From: Nicotiana tabacum
Lineage: Eukaryota; Streptophyta; Magnoliopsida; Solanales; Solanaceae
Length of the DNA stretch: 64,000 bases
Assembly (NCBI RefSeq): GCF_000715075.1
Contig: NC_134095.1
Location: forward strand, 64,113,990 to 64,177,989
Direction: 5' to 3'
The number at the start of each line of letters is the position of its first letter. The stretch's first letter is position 1. A program made the position numbers and the translations under genes. The notes beneath the pieces are model-generated. The model searched no databases and was not told the DNA's origin. It saw nothing but the letters and a program-made list of their open reading frames with translations. Of the stretch, positions 1 through 11,224 are shown one piece after another.

Positions 1-130
1 AAATAATAAAAATGAGAAAGTCTTATTGGTGAAAACCCTCACGGGCACCTTGAGGCGAAAGTGAGTTGAGAGATGAACAAATGAGAGAGGATTGTTGGTG
101 AAAACCTTTCAAGGCACCGCAGGCCGAACA
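1..130 (+). repeat. Roughly 75-bp tandem repeat, family A 3' region (copy 1, partial)
   Basis: Two units remain in the window. Each carries a variant of ATGAGAGAGTCTTATTGGTG followed by AAAACCCTCACGGGCACC and a GTGAGTTGAGAG tail. The second is degenerate (AAAACCTTTCAAGGCACCGC). Copy 2 shows three units at 27604-27806. Confidence 0.75.
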
Positions 131-868
131 AGGTCAAGGTTTTGGTGAAGAAGTCAGGTTATGGAAATTCCAGGGCAACAAAGTATGGCAATTGAAAGTT
201 GATTGGTTGGACAGATTGGGCTGATTAATCCGAAATGCATGTCATGATCATTGGTGCCAGTTGCTCCACTCAGATAAGTCTTTTTTCTTTTTTCCCTTCA
301 AATAGTCTTCTCATTTTGGATTTTGCTTATCCTTAACTCTAAAAGTCATTGCATTTCATTTCATTTGGGTTTATTTCTCTAAGATGTTCCTAATGTCAGT
401 TCTGTTTAAGCAAATAAGAATGAATTTCAAAGCCTACTACCAACTTCCAAAGTTGCACAAAGTGCAGGGCAGCGAAGGCATTGCTAGAGGTAGTATGATG
501 TGAAATGGGATATAAAGTGTCAATGAAAGTTCCATCGGCGGAATGATTCAGTAATTTCATGGGAAATGCGGAAGTTCAGTAAAAGGGGTCAGAGGTGAAA
601 CAACGGTTCGGGTATAGAACACTCGGGTCATCCGAGGTCACGTGGGTTGAAAATAAGTCAGAAAGCCAAGTGGTTCTTGGCCAGTCCAGGGGAAGTCAGT
701 CAAAACGAAGCACGACAACAGGGAGGCCACTTTCAGCAAGAATGTCATCAACTAACCACCATATTTTAAACTGACAAGATTTTTCTTTGATTGAAACATG
801 GGCAGAAAGTTTTGTTTGTTTCGGGGAAACCCTTCGTAAAGAAAGGCAAGCACCAAACAGGTTTGACT
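131..868. other. Family A 3' internal non-coding DNA
   Basis: There is no convincing reading frame. A minus-strand frame at 696-965 is conserved in copy 2, but it overlaps the following repeats and resembles nothing known, so I treat it as chance. The stretch is unique within the unit and matches 27807-28544. Confidence 0.6.
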
Positions 869-1335
869 GTAAACTCTCAGGTCCCGCCTGGATAATGGGA
901 TTTATTTTGAAGTTCTCAGGACCCTCCTGAAAAATGGGACCTAGTTTGAAGTTCAAAACAATCATGAGTAGTAAAATCTAGCATTAATGTACCCCAAGGA
1001 ATATAAGATGGTTTCAAAGTTTGCATGTTTAAGATAGTATTCAATTAGGAGTTTTCAAGGCCCTCTTGAATAAATGGACCTAGCTTTAGGATTTCCATCA
1101 GATAACAAGATGTAGCGTAAGTTCTGTTGTAGGGTAATATAATTTAGCCGTAAAACAGTCACTCTTAAGATAAAACTTTATTTTTGATTCTCAGGACCCT
1201 CTTAGATAATGGGATGTAGCTTTAATACTTTCTTAGATAAACAAGATGTAGCAGAAGTAATACATTTAGAAGATATAATTTAGATTTAAAACTGTGTTTA
1301 ACTAGGAGCTGTCAGGACCCTTATGGATAACAGGA
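869..1335 (+). repeat. Degenerate CAGGACCCTCxTG repeat, family A 3' region (copy 1)
   Basis: Five or so spaced, decayed units have the pattern TCAGGACCCTC-TGAA-AATGGGA-TAGCTTT, near 876, 912, 1050, 1187 and 1311. Spacing ranges from about 35 to 140 bp, which suggests an old array that lost regularity. The same block is at 28545-29010. Confidence 0.6.
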
Positions 1336-1436
1336 TATTTGGTAATATGATTCAGTTTAACACTCACATATGTGCCCAGCTGCCAAACTGGGGCAGAAGT
1401 TTTCTTTTTTTTTTTGTCTATTTTGTTGAAATCATG

Positions 1437-1975
1437 CGCCCACCTGGAGAACAAGGGAATACATTTCAAGTTTCAGCAAACAGGCGCCCACCTGGAGAAC
1501 AAGGGAATACATTTCAAGTTCAGCAACCAGGCGCCCACCTGGAGAACAAGGGAATACATTTCAAGTTCAGCAATCAGGCGCCCACATGGAGAACAAGGGA
1601 GTATAGTCCAAGTTTCAGTTTTCAAGTTCTTACTGATATTTGGTAACATGCCAAACTGGGGCAGAAGTTTTCTTTATTTTTGTTTATTTTGTGGATATCA
1701 GGCGCCCACCTGGAGAACAAGGGAATACATTTTAAGTTCAGCAATCAGGCGCACACCTGGAGAACAAGGGAATACATTTCAAGTTCAGCAATCACGAGCC
1801 CACCTGGAGAATAAGGGAATACATTCAAGTTTCAGCAATCAGGAGCCCACCTGGATAACAAGGGAATACATTCAAGCTTCAGCAATCAGGAGCCCACCTG
1901 GAGAATAAGGGAATACATTCAAGTTTCAGCAATCAGGCGACCACCTGGAGAAAGGGAAAACATCTCAGATTAAAA
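1437..1975 (+). repeat. 47-bp tandem repeat GCGCCCACCTGGAGAACAAG (copy 1)
   Basis: About ten units of 46-48 bp start GCGCCCACCTGGAGAACAAG and end TTTCAAGTTCAGCAATCAG. They fall in two blocks (about 1437-1615 and 1701-1975). Each block is preceded by the same lead-in, ATGCCAAACTGGGGCAGAAG-like followed by a T-run (about 1385 and 1650), so the array was built by a duplication of a larger block too. Unit length is not a multiple of three, so the frames running through it (such as 1372-1908) are repeat artefacts. Tandem repeats between integrase and the 3' LTR are typical of Ogre-type elements. Confidence 0.85.
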
Positions 1976-2367
1976 TTCAAGGCAGCAACAAGGGGATTCC
2001 ACTGGGAGAATACAAGTCAACAAGGCAACTAGAACCACAAGAGCAAGTTTGAAGATATAGATAGGATTTTGTAATGCATAGATCATAGTCTAGTCTAGCT
2101 TCTTTTTATTTTATCATGGTGTAATAAAGGGTTCAGTAAGCAGTAGCAGCAGCAACAACAACAGTGAAATCACAGCTTCATGGTAGTCCCAACTACCGGA
2201 ACTTCCCGAATTACACTGACCTGATTCCTTTATAGCCAAAGATATGTAGGTAACCTCGGAAGAAGGGTGCAGTCATATCTTTCAAAAATGCTTCCCATTC
2301 AAATAGGCAAAAATCGCTCGTATTCACTCACTTTATCTTTGCACGAAATCTCTTCGTGTTTCCGGGC
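1976..2367. other. Family A pre-LTR spacer with hairpin (copy 1)
   Basis: This is non-coding. It includes a CAG/CAA-rich stretch (about 2137-2165), the recurrent inverted-repeat motif at 2208-2250, and a hairpin CACGAA-ATCTC-TTCGTG at 2342-2358. The hairpin also lies next to the polypurine tract of family B (40199-40215), so it is conserved between families. Confidence 0.6.
2208..2250 (-). promoter_or_regulatory. Recurrent inverted-repeat motif (A, 3'-most site, copy 1)
   Basis: On the minus strand it reads CCTACATATC, then GGAATCAGGTCA, then TGTAATTC. This is the CCTACATATC variant, also used by the 3'-most site of family B (13192-13234). It lies 118 bp upstream of the polypurine tract. Function unknown; see the finding on recurrent motifs. 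Confidence 0.6.
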
Positions 2368-2380
2368 AAAGAGGGGCAGA
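2368..2380 (+). promoter_or_regulatory. Polypurine tract of family A (copy 1)
   Basis: AAAGAGGGGCAGA lies directly against the first bases of the LTR (TGTAAGCACG). In LTR retrotransposons this RNase H-resistant purine run primes plus-strand DNA synthesis. Its position fixes the plus orientation and shows that the following LTR is the 3' LTR. Confidence 0.88.
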
Positions 2381-4169
2381 TGTAAGCACGTGATTTTTGT
2401 CCTATATGAATTATTCCCATAGATTCAAGAAAAATAAATTTTGCCATTATTTGCAATTTCGTAGATTTTCGTAGCATTTTTTGTTATTGTTTGCATTAGT
2501 CTGTGCATGTTTATTTTATTTAATTCATGAAAATACAAAATTATATTGCCTTTTCATTTAGGATCGAATTTTGCATTCTTGAATTAATTAGTAATTTACT
2601 GTTTTTGAAAATGGAAAAATCACAAAAAATAACTTATTTTTGCATTTTTTTTATTTTTTATTTACGAATTTTGGTAGTTTTTCTTTAATTTGGTATTTAA
2701 TTAGTTGTGATAATTATTATTTAGAGTTAGTTAATTTAATTTGATAGGATAATTTGATTAGGAATTAATTTAGGTTTTATTTTTTATTTTAATTTAAAAA
2801 AAGAAATTAGAAAAAAGAAATGAAAAGAAAAAGAAAAGAAGAAAGAGGATTGATAATTTGGGCTGCCTATAATTAAATTTGCACAGGCCCAAGTCGTTTT
2901 TCCCCAGTACCCGCTTAACTCATCCCAAACCTAGCCCAGTTTTGCCCTTACCCGACCCAATCCCCCACTTAGTCCAAACGACGTCGTTTTGAGTTCCAAA
3001 TCCAAAACAGATCTGGGCCCTTCATTACAGATCATCTGACGGCCCAAAGTGGTTCCCTCATTTTGCTTAATAATGTCCGAAGGCATTAGAGATCCCCAGT
3101 TCCTCCCCAACATCTCTTCATCTTCTCCATTCGAAAACCCTAAATCCACCATTGTCACAAACCACAAACCATCCCAATCCCTACAAAAATCACACCACAG
3201 ACCCACCATGATATCCTCTCTCCAAATCCCTAACCGATAACCTTCGAATCAACGTCGAACTCGTCGAATCTTAAATCTGAATTCAACACAAAAGTTCGAA
3301 ATCATCTTCCGTCGAGCCTGGTAGCATGCGGTGCATTTCTTTCAAAGTCTTAGGGCTTGACTCGACGAAAATGATGTTGATTCAAGTCATTCTTGACAAA
3401 GAACAACGGATTCAACATAAGTTTGGTTAGTTTCTGTCTCCGTCTGACTTCCAGCATGACTAGGTAAGTTCTTCTTCCTCTCTTGTAATTTTCTTTCACT
3501 GGTTCATCTTCCTCCTCATCCCCTTTCTTTCAGGTTGGTCAAAACTTGTTTGGAGTATTCAGAATTCAAATCGGTTCCTCTTCTTTTCTTTTGTTGACTG
3601 AGATATCGGAGTTTCTTTTTAATCCACTTTGTTTTGTTGGCGTTAGTCTTTCTGTTAATAGCTAATTACTGTTTCGTCATTAGTTAATCATCTAGCTAGT
3701 GAAATTAGGTCCATAATTTAGTTAATTAATGTTATGAAATTATATAGGTTAGTTCATTCAGTTTGCTTTTGGTTTCGGCTGCTTTTAAACAAATGGTTCC
3801 ATGATTCTTTGTTTAGGGAAAGTTTGGGTCAGTTTCTCAAAAATTAGAATCATCGTTTGATTTTAATTGGACTCTGAGGAATCAGAAGCCCAAGAAGGAA
3901 CTGAACCTGGGTTGTTAACTCGTATCAAATCAGGCCTTTAGGTCAGCTTGACCTATGAGTTGCTGAGTGTAAATTAAAGGGGTATGGGGGGTAGTTTGGG
4001 GTATTTAGTTAGGGGAATCTTTGTATAACTGATTAGGAGGCTTCTTAGAAGCTGACTTTGGGATTGTTTGGAAACTGTGAAAAACTAAATAGGGATATAT
4101 AGGCAAAAGTGAAAACATGAAAAGGACAAATGAAAATCTTATTTCCCTATTGCTGCCCTATTTCCTTGC

Positions 4170-4178
4170 CTATAAAGG
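4170..4178 (+). promoter_or_regulatory. TATA-like box in A LTR (copy 1)
   Basis: CTATAAAGG lies in a local context (TTGCCTATAAAGGCACCTC) typical of a plant TATA box, identical in copy 2 at 31845-31853. If used, transcription would start near 4205. That leaves about 1.8 kb of U3, and the spliced-looking signals near 3462-3535 would lie upstream of the start, so the two readings compete. Confidence 0.35.
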
Positions 4179-5958
4179 CACCTCTTCCTTGCATTTTTAA
4201 GTCAGAGAAAAAAGGGACAAAATCTAGACAAAACACAAACGGGTGAAAATTTCAATAAGATCATTGTTTCATTGAACTTCATCTGTGATTTTAAGATCTT
4301 TAATTTCTGAAACAAATTCTGATGGAATGGGGTTGAAGATAGTTTAATTTGGTTGTTAAAAGCTGATTTCGAGCCAAATTTGTGTTTGGGGTATTATTTT
4401 AATTTGAGTTTCAGGTTTAGAAACTGGGGTGCGAATCTGCTTGGAATTGGTTTGAAGTTAGGGTTGGTTTCAGTGGTGTAAACACTCTTATATTGCTGCT
4501 GATACTGCTTTGCTGCTGATGATCCTTCACTTTTCCTATTCTCTTTGCCTTCCAGGTACATGCCCTTGAAACTTGTATAATGTGGTGCTCAAGTTTAAGA
4601 ATGAAATGGAAATGGAATTTCGAAGCATAACATTAAGTTACTTGTTCATTGCTTAGCCTTTCTTGTCTATGAATCTCTTCTATCCTGATTTATTTTGCTC
4701 CATATCATGTGTTAGATTGCTGGTAGTATCCTCTCAAAAGCTGTAGTTTATTCTGTATTTGATATGGGATTCAATGTGTTGTCAAGGATAGTATGGCTAG
4801 ATGCTTAGCTTCAACCATTGGACTTTCATCTTTTGAATCTGATTTTGACCGATTAAAGAAACTTTGATAATTAAGCTGTGTGGTTGAATCACTAATAGGT
4901 TGTGTTGAATAGTATGGGTTTTATCTGTTCGTGCAAGTATAAAAGCAAGCCTAATTGAAGTTAAGATCTCTTTTAAATTGCCTATCGAGATAGTTTGAGA
5001 TTGATTGTGGTGCATTTGGTATATTGTTGAAAGCTCTCATCCTTAATGCTTCTGATTCTTTTGTTGCATGCTTGGGGACTCGAATTCAAGTCTCATACCC
5101 TTTTGAATGTTCAGTTCTAAAGATTTGGGCTTCACGTTAAGTTGGGATTTAAAGCAAGATGTGGCCTTTGGCATTTGGGCCCAGTTCATCGAGCCTAATT
5201 TTATCTTTAAAATACTTTTAAGCTAAGTCCATACACTCATCTGCCTCTGATGTTAATTCCACTAATTTTAAATTAGTTCGAACATTTAGCCTTAAAAGAG
5301 AACTAATAATGAAAATTCTCTTAAGTGTCCTTAATTAATTAACTGGGTTATTTTTGGGAGTACCTGGTTACGCAGGATTAGTAATGACCCTCAAAGTTTA
5401 GTTTTGAATTTCCTTAAAATTGGAATTAAGGCATGTCGTGCCAAACAAAAATCTAAAAAATGCATGGCCCTCTATTAATTCTTATGATTTAGACATAAAC
5501 AACAATTGTTTGTAGTTTGCTTTAGGCCCGTTTAATATACCACTGTGATTGTGTATACGTTCGCGTAACATAATTACGATTCTAAAAACTAATTCGGAGT
5601 ATGCGTTCGCGCAACTTCGGCTAAATTTTTCTTAATAATAATAAATTGTTATTAATTGTGGACACGTTTGCGTGACATAATTTTTGACACGCCAAACAAA
5701 TGGGTACACGTACGCGTGACCCATTTCAAGATAATATTCTTAATTGAAAATGGTAAAAGGTAAAAGCACATAGGTTCTAAAATGAGTAATTAGACAATCC
5801 TAATAAGTCAAGTATGATCCAAGCAACCGTGCTAGAACCACGGAACTCGGGAATGCCTAACACCTTCTCCCGGGTTAACATAATTCCTTACCCGGATTTC
5901 TATGTTCGTAGACTGTAAATAAGAGTCGACTTCCTCGATTCGGGATTTTAAACCGGTG

Positions 5959-5994
5959 ACTTGGGATACCATAAATTATCCCAAGTGGCGACTC
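5959..5994 (+). promoter_or_regulatory. U5 hairpin followed by PBS-like word (A, copy 1)
   Basis: A perfect 10-bp stem ACTTGGGATA/TATCCCAAGT with an 8-nt loop is followed directly by TGGCGACTC. That word equals the first nine bases of the family B primer-binding site (55116-55133, minus strand). The same arrangement sits about 100 bp from the LTR end in family B. Confidence 0.6.
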
Positions 5995-6090
5995 TGATTT
6001 AATATAAATAATCCCGTTTCGATTGTCACTTTAATTTGGAAAAAACTCCCTTATACCCTTTACAGGGTGTAGGCAAAAGGAGATGTGACA

Positions 6091-6883
6091 CTAGTGGGTT
6101 TGGTAGTCTGCATGACTCGGTTGATTTAGAAGAATCAGTTTTTATGGCTCAGTTATGTGTTGATGGGTCCCCGGGAGTTTATGACATTTTAAACCATGAC
6201 TTGAGATTTGGTCGTCTACGGTTATGGGAAATTGGCTGCGTGTTGCAATTTTCACCTGAGCTGAGTTAAGCAAAAAAGAGTTCTAACTAATGGAGGCTAT
6301 TCTACTGACGGGATTTATGATGAAATTCTTTTACTCCCCCGTATCGGCATGACAAGTGCATTGAGCAGTGTGGAACTGGGATTGAAGGGTCAAAGTTACT
6401 GTTCTATTTTGACAGGGACATCACGAGCTCGAAGGAGCGAGGGAGATTTCAGATGTTCAAAGTATACTGGCGTTATTTAGTTTTGCGTGAGAATGGTGTG
6501 TTAGGTGGAAGAGGCATTTGTATTTTGATTTGATGATTCTTGATTAGCATTACAGAAATAGCCTGGTTGGTAGCCATGGATGTACAAATATTACTACTTG
6601 GTACGAAAAGTTATGGAAGTATCTCTCGTGGGATGATTGTGTAGGTATGATGTGTCAGCCAATTAAGTATTAGAGATTGAGATCAGGTACGGAGATTCTC
6701 GTATTGCTGTAGATTTGAGAGTTACAGCTGAGAGATGCCCTACTCCTTTGGTTGCACACTATGGAAGTTTGTTCAGGATTTAAAAGTTAATTATTTGTAT
6801 CACGGATGGGGTCATTGTGAGTCTTTAGAAGTATATATATATATATATATTGAGGTGTTCAGAATCGGTTTAGAGGCCCATTG
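6091..6883. other. Unidentified DNA between A LTR and C LTR (copy 1)
   Basis: About 790 bp of unique-looking sequence follows the A LTR directly (CTAGT would be the A target-site copy if the other A LTR has it). The only open frame starts inside the LTR and ends at 6269, and I recognise no product. It ends with an (AT)n microsatellite (about 6832-6851). It is probably the remnant of an older repeat into which A and C inserted. The copy at 33766-34558 is almost identical. Confidence 0.45.
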
Positions 6884-7600
6884 TGTCATGACCCAAATCG
6901 GAGAGCCGCGACGGGCACTCGATGCCTTACCCAATCGAGTACCGATGTAACGTATCTTTCTTATCATACCATCATCGGTAAATGGGTTGGAAGGGCCGTT
7001 ATGATATAACCAAAATAAAACATAGGGGAATATTTGACATAAGATTCCAACATGTAATACAAACTTATACATGTGACATACGGTCCTATAAGACCAAAAT
7101 GAACACTCGTACATATAGGCCGACAAGTACATACAATCTTTCATATACATGACATCTGTTTACAAGCCTCTAAGAGTATATACACATCATAAAGGTCAGG
7201 ATAGGGCCCCGCCATACTAATAAATAAAGTCCAAACAATACTGACCAAATAGGCATCTCCGGAGCAAGTGAAGTGCACCAACACCTTCCGCTGAGCTGAT
7301 AGCCTACTAGGAGGAATGACAACTTGTCTATCAGGACCTGTGGGCATAAAACACAGTGTCCCCAGGCAAAAGGTACGTTAGTACAAATAAAGTACCGAGT
7401 ATGTAAAGCAGGAAAACATAAACAAGAATAGTAATGTAAATGAGAGATAGAGGAGATACAACCTGTAACTTCTGAGTAGGAGATACAACCTGTAACTTCT
7501 TAGTGCCTCTGGGGGCTACTGACATGAAATGCATAATACATATATATACATAAACTTTTTAAAAAATATGCCTCTATGAGAATCATCATTATCATATCAT

Positions 7601-7751
7601 ACCCGGCCTCAAATAGGACTCGGTAAAAATATATCCGGCTATCATAAGGCTCGGTAGAATCATACCCGGCCACATGGAGCTCGGTAAACCAAGCTGATCA
7701 GTGGTTACACAATAGGTGTCGTACCTGGCCGACTATAGCGAGGCTCGGTAG
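7601..7751. repeat. Degenerate minisatellite in C LTR (copy 1)
   Basis: Four spaced units share CCCGGCC...GCTCGGTA or close variants, 36-40 bp each, the last offset by about 30 bp. The same block is in copy 2 at 35277-35428. Confidence 0.6.
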
Positions 7752-8484
7752 AGTAAAGTAGATACTATATATAATGCATTCTAGACTCATGGAATCACGT
7801 TCTAAACCTTTTGAAGTGACTTAAGGTCGTAGCACCTTCGATTAACATTATCGACATCCATACCCTCAATATGAACCTCAATAGGATTCAAGGATCATAC
7901 ACACTTGCTTAGAATAAGTTTACAAGGAATAACAATATGGACAACCTTAGTTGCTAGGAGTAGATCCATTATGAAATAGCGTATTTATTTCACTTTAGAT
8001 TATGCCAAAAGAAATAAGGAAGTCCCTTAACATACCTTTAAAATCTTCTATCCAATTGTCAATCAAGCTCAATATGATCTTCTTACGTCTACAACGAGTA
8101 AACTGGCTTTGTCGTCATTATATAAGCATTGTAACTCTCATATTTTGAAAGCAATATTCTACAAGAAAATGGAAAGCACCTCCCCTATTTATACTACATC
8201 CCATATGTTACCAAAAGTCACCAAACAGCCCAAACAACAACAATATAATTCACGATAAGCTCTCAGATTAGTTCTAGAACTATTTTGAGCGACAAGCTCG
8301 ATTTATGACCAACAAGATATGGTTTGAATCCAACTAATTTTTCATGAATCTGTCTACAACATAAACAATATCATACTTATGCTTAGCATACCACTTTCAA
8401 CCCAAAACATCATAAGAATAATCTTCAAATATAGTCCACACGCCTAGCACCTTAACCTTTATCGTCAACATCTTATTTTTCATG

Positions 8485-8489
8485 TTATC
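8485..8489. repeat. 5-bp target-site duplication, left of B solo LTR
   Basis: TTATC immediately precedes TGTCACACC. The same five bases follow the LTR at 12455-12459. Five-base duplications are normal for Ty3/gypsy integrases. Confidence 0.9.
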
Positions 8490-11224
8490 TGTCACACCTC
8501 CTTTTTGCGCGCCCGCCCCGGAGGGTAAAAATGCGCGAGGGAGTTTTCCCAATTTAAGTGATAATATTCGAAATGGGATTATTTATTTAATTCAGAGTCG
8601 CCACTTGGAAAAGGTTTGGCTTTTGGTGTCCCAAGTCACCGGTTTATCTTGAATCCCAAATCGAGGAAAAACATTCGACTTTTCCAAATGAAGTCTGCGA
8701 ACCAGAAATTCTAAGTAAGGAATTCTGTTGACCCGAGGGAAGGTGTTAGGCACCCTCGAATCCCGTGGTTCTAGCACGGTCGCTTAAACTGTTATAATGG
8801 CTAAATATCTGATTTAAATACATGTTGTGACTTATGTGCTTTTATTAAGTTTAAACCGCTTTTATTATCATTTATTTTTATAGAATTGCAACGTCGTGAA
8901 AATGCATCTCGAACCACGTCACAATCAATGCACCCGTAGTTGTTATCACATTTCGACTCCGTTAAGATTTGGATTCGGGTCACATCAATGTGCACCCGAG
9001 TTTAAGAATGTAATTTAATTAAGCCGCGCCTAAAGAGCCTAACGCGTTATTATTTTTGGGAAAGGCCATGAAATTTGCTAAACGGCCAGTCCTGAATTCT
9101 AAATATTTATTATGTTTAGTTATTGAGGGCCCCGCAATTTATATTTTTTATTTGGCGAGGCTCGTCTCTATTTTAGAAAAGGATATCCTAAAGCGTCTAC
9201 ATTTCTATTACATTTGTCTCTAATAAAATGAAAGAAAGAGGATTATGTGCTAATTACATGCTTGACCAGCTTCGGATCCTTACTTGATTATCTTATTTTA
9301 TGAGGTGTGAGTTATTTTTGTGCCTTATTTAATGGATGAGCATGTTGTTAAATTGTCAGGGGAAATTAATATAGAAGATTAATAGAACTGTTAAAAGCTT
9401 ATGATAAATGTTCTTCAGATCCGAGTTTGAAACTTGCTTATTTAAACCAAATCAGTGGAATTAACTTATCGGAAACTACTACTAATAGAGTTTGAACAGG
9501 ATCCTGTGAACTATCTACAAAGATTCAATAAAACTAAATATCATAACTGGCAAGCTTAAAGCATTCTTTTCTATACATGCAGAATATTAGTTGAAAAGTT
9601 ACCTAATTATCTGTGTGTTAAAACACTCATACATTCCTCATTAGACAACCCATTAAGCAAACGAAATCACAATTTAGGACGGACTAAGCTGCGATTAAGT
9701 ACAAGGCTACCTAACGTGTTTCTTTATTGAATTACAAACTAAACAAATTACATAGATCTTAATAACATTCGTAAAAAAAATGTAACTGCAGCAAACGAAT
9801 GATTAAACTCCTGCATATCTTTGATTTCATGCTTTCATTGTTACATCAGATGCAAAGTCTTAGTATGTACCTGGATGTTGGATACAACAGAAGAAGCAAG
9901 GGGTCAGTAGGACAATAGACGCAACACCAAATAGCAGCAGTAACAGCAGGTACAAATAGGACAGCTCCCAGTGCAGGATACAGTTAGAACCGATAAAAAT
10001 GGCAGAAAGGCAGCAGCAGACAATGCAGTTGGAAACAGAAATCCAGACAATCCAATTCCAAGGGAATCAACCAAGGCAAACCAAACCGACACACTTTAGC
10101 TGATACTTGAAATAAAAGAAAACTGACTGAATAGGCTGAGCAGGCTAAGAATTGAACAAAAGTAGGAAGAAAACCAGTTTCTGATTTCTGTATTTTTATC
10201 CCTCTTACTATCTATTTCTTTTCAAAACCCAATGTCCAATTTCAGTCTTGGAATCTATTTTTGGCTATCCAAAAGAATTCTTTTCCAGTTTTCTGTTTTT
10301 CAGAACTCAACTCTCCTAAAAATGTTCCCTCTCAATTCACCCTGTTCTTTAATGTCTGTCTGTGTGTGTGTATATCAAAATCTGTTCTTCTCCCCTTTTT
10401 TTGTTTTCTATCCCCCCCTTTTATAGCTTCAAATCAGACCCTTAACCGCCTCTTTGGACAATCAGAACACCCTCCTATGTGCTGCCTTCTTTTCAGTTTC
10501 CACTTACCATTTAAATAAAAACAAACCCCATGACATTCTCTGGCAAACTTACTTTTTAGTAAGGTTTATTATTTCTGAAACTAAAGTAGAGTATGGGCAG
10601 CAGAATGTGATCTGACAGCATGTGCTGTCAACTATTTTATTCAAGAGCCCTTATGCAGGGCACAGGCTGTGCACAAATGCACCTTGTGGTGCACCAATGC
10701 ACATGTTGTGCACAAGTGCACATGCCCTGCAATTTCAGAAACTGTAACTAAACAAAACATTTGATTTTACATTCCTGATTCAAATCAACAATTATAAGTA
10801 CTAAACTCAGTTCCTAATTGATTCAAACAAATGTGTCCAGAAGCAAATCGATTTGTTATTGTTCAGGCAGTTGAAACTAATTGACGACACATGTCGACTC
10901 GACTATATTAATCATGACATGCACAATCGTAGCCAAAAATCAGACATTTAACAGTATCGACACATGATTTGAATTGTACTGACCAAAAAGAATTGTACTC
11001 GAGGAGTCAGTTAATCGGTTCAAATTTGAGATTCAGTTAATTGCACAACACATACATACATACGCATTATCAGAACAAGTAGAAGAAAGACTCAATCAAA
11101 CGCAGAGGTTCAAGTAAGGTGGACAAGACACAGTTGGTAAAATTCGAAACACAAATTTCACCAAACATGAACGGCCTCTTAAACAATCACATGGACTAAA
11201 ACGAAATAAAGAAAAGAAAGCAAA

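Larger units (their letters stand above)
1..6090 (+). mobile_element. Family A Tat/Ogre-type element, 3' part (copy 1)
   Basis: This is the non-coding 3' internal region and 3' LTR of a plus-strand Ty3/gypsy element. Reading left to right there are three tiers of tandem repeats (1-130, 869-1335, 1437-1975), a spacer with an inverted-repeat motif (2208-2250), a small hairpin (2342-2358), a polypurine tract (2368-2380) and the LTR (2381-6090). Coding sequence is not in this copy; if the element continues leftward, pol should lie just upstream of the window. Assignment to the plus strand rests on the polypurine tract abutting TGTAAGCACGTG and on the A pol in copy 2. Confidence 0.85.
2381..6090 (+). 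mobile_element. Family A 3' LTR (copy 1, 3,710 bp)
   Basis: The LTR begins TGTAAGCACGTG and ends AGGAGATGTGACA (TG...CA). Its left edge is set by the polypurine tract, its right edge by the end of similarity to the B LTR terminus. The last 270 bp or so, including the hairpin and PBS-like word at 5959-5994, align with the end of the B LTR, while the rest does not by eye. Candidate promoter parts are a palindromic AAACGACGTCGTTT (about 2978-2991), a TATA-like CTATAAAGG (4170-4178), and plausible splice signals AG/GTAAGT (about 3462) and TTTCTTTCAG/G (about 3535). Frames inside (3049-3240 +, 2931-3209 -) are not credible genes. Confidence 0.9.
6884..8489 (-). mobile_element. Element C LTR, left segment (copy 1)
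   Basis: The segment starts TGTCATGACCC, which on the minus strand is the ...GGGTCATGACA end of an LTR whose other end (TGTTACACCCC) is at 60400. The B insertion splits this LTR; reassembled from copy 2 it is about 2,850 bp. The CATTG at 6879-6883 would be its target-site copy. It contains a decayed minisatellite (7601-7751) and a 2x direct repeat (AGATACAACCTGTAACTTCT, about 7454-7502). No coding content is credible. Confidence 0.7.

Noticed and set aside
1372..1908. 178-codon frame through the 47-bp repeat.
   Set aside because: It is a by-product of repeats lacking stops in one frame; it overlaps another frame (1323-1646) and has no recognisable domain.
1437..1975. CRISPR-like array of regular repeats.
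   Set aside because: Repeats adjoin without unique spacers, the sequence is plant retroelement DNA, and the same array lies in the second copy.
3049..3240. Small protein in the A LTR (63 codons), present in both copies.
   Set aside because: Low complexity and leader-like composition; overlaps a minus-strand frame; no sign of function beyond copy age.
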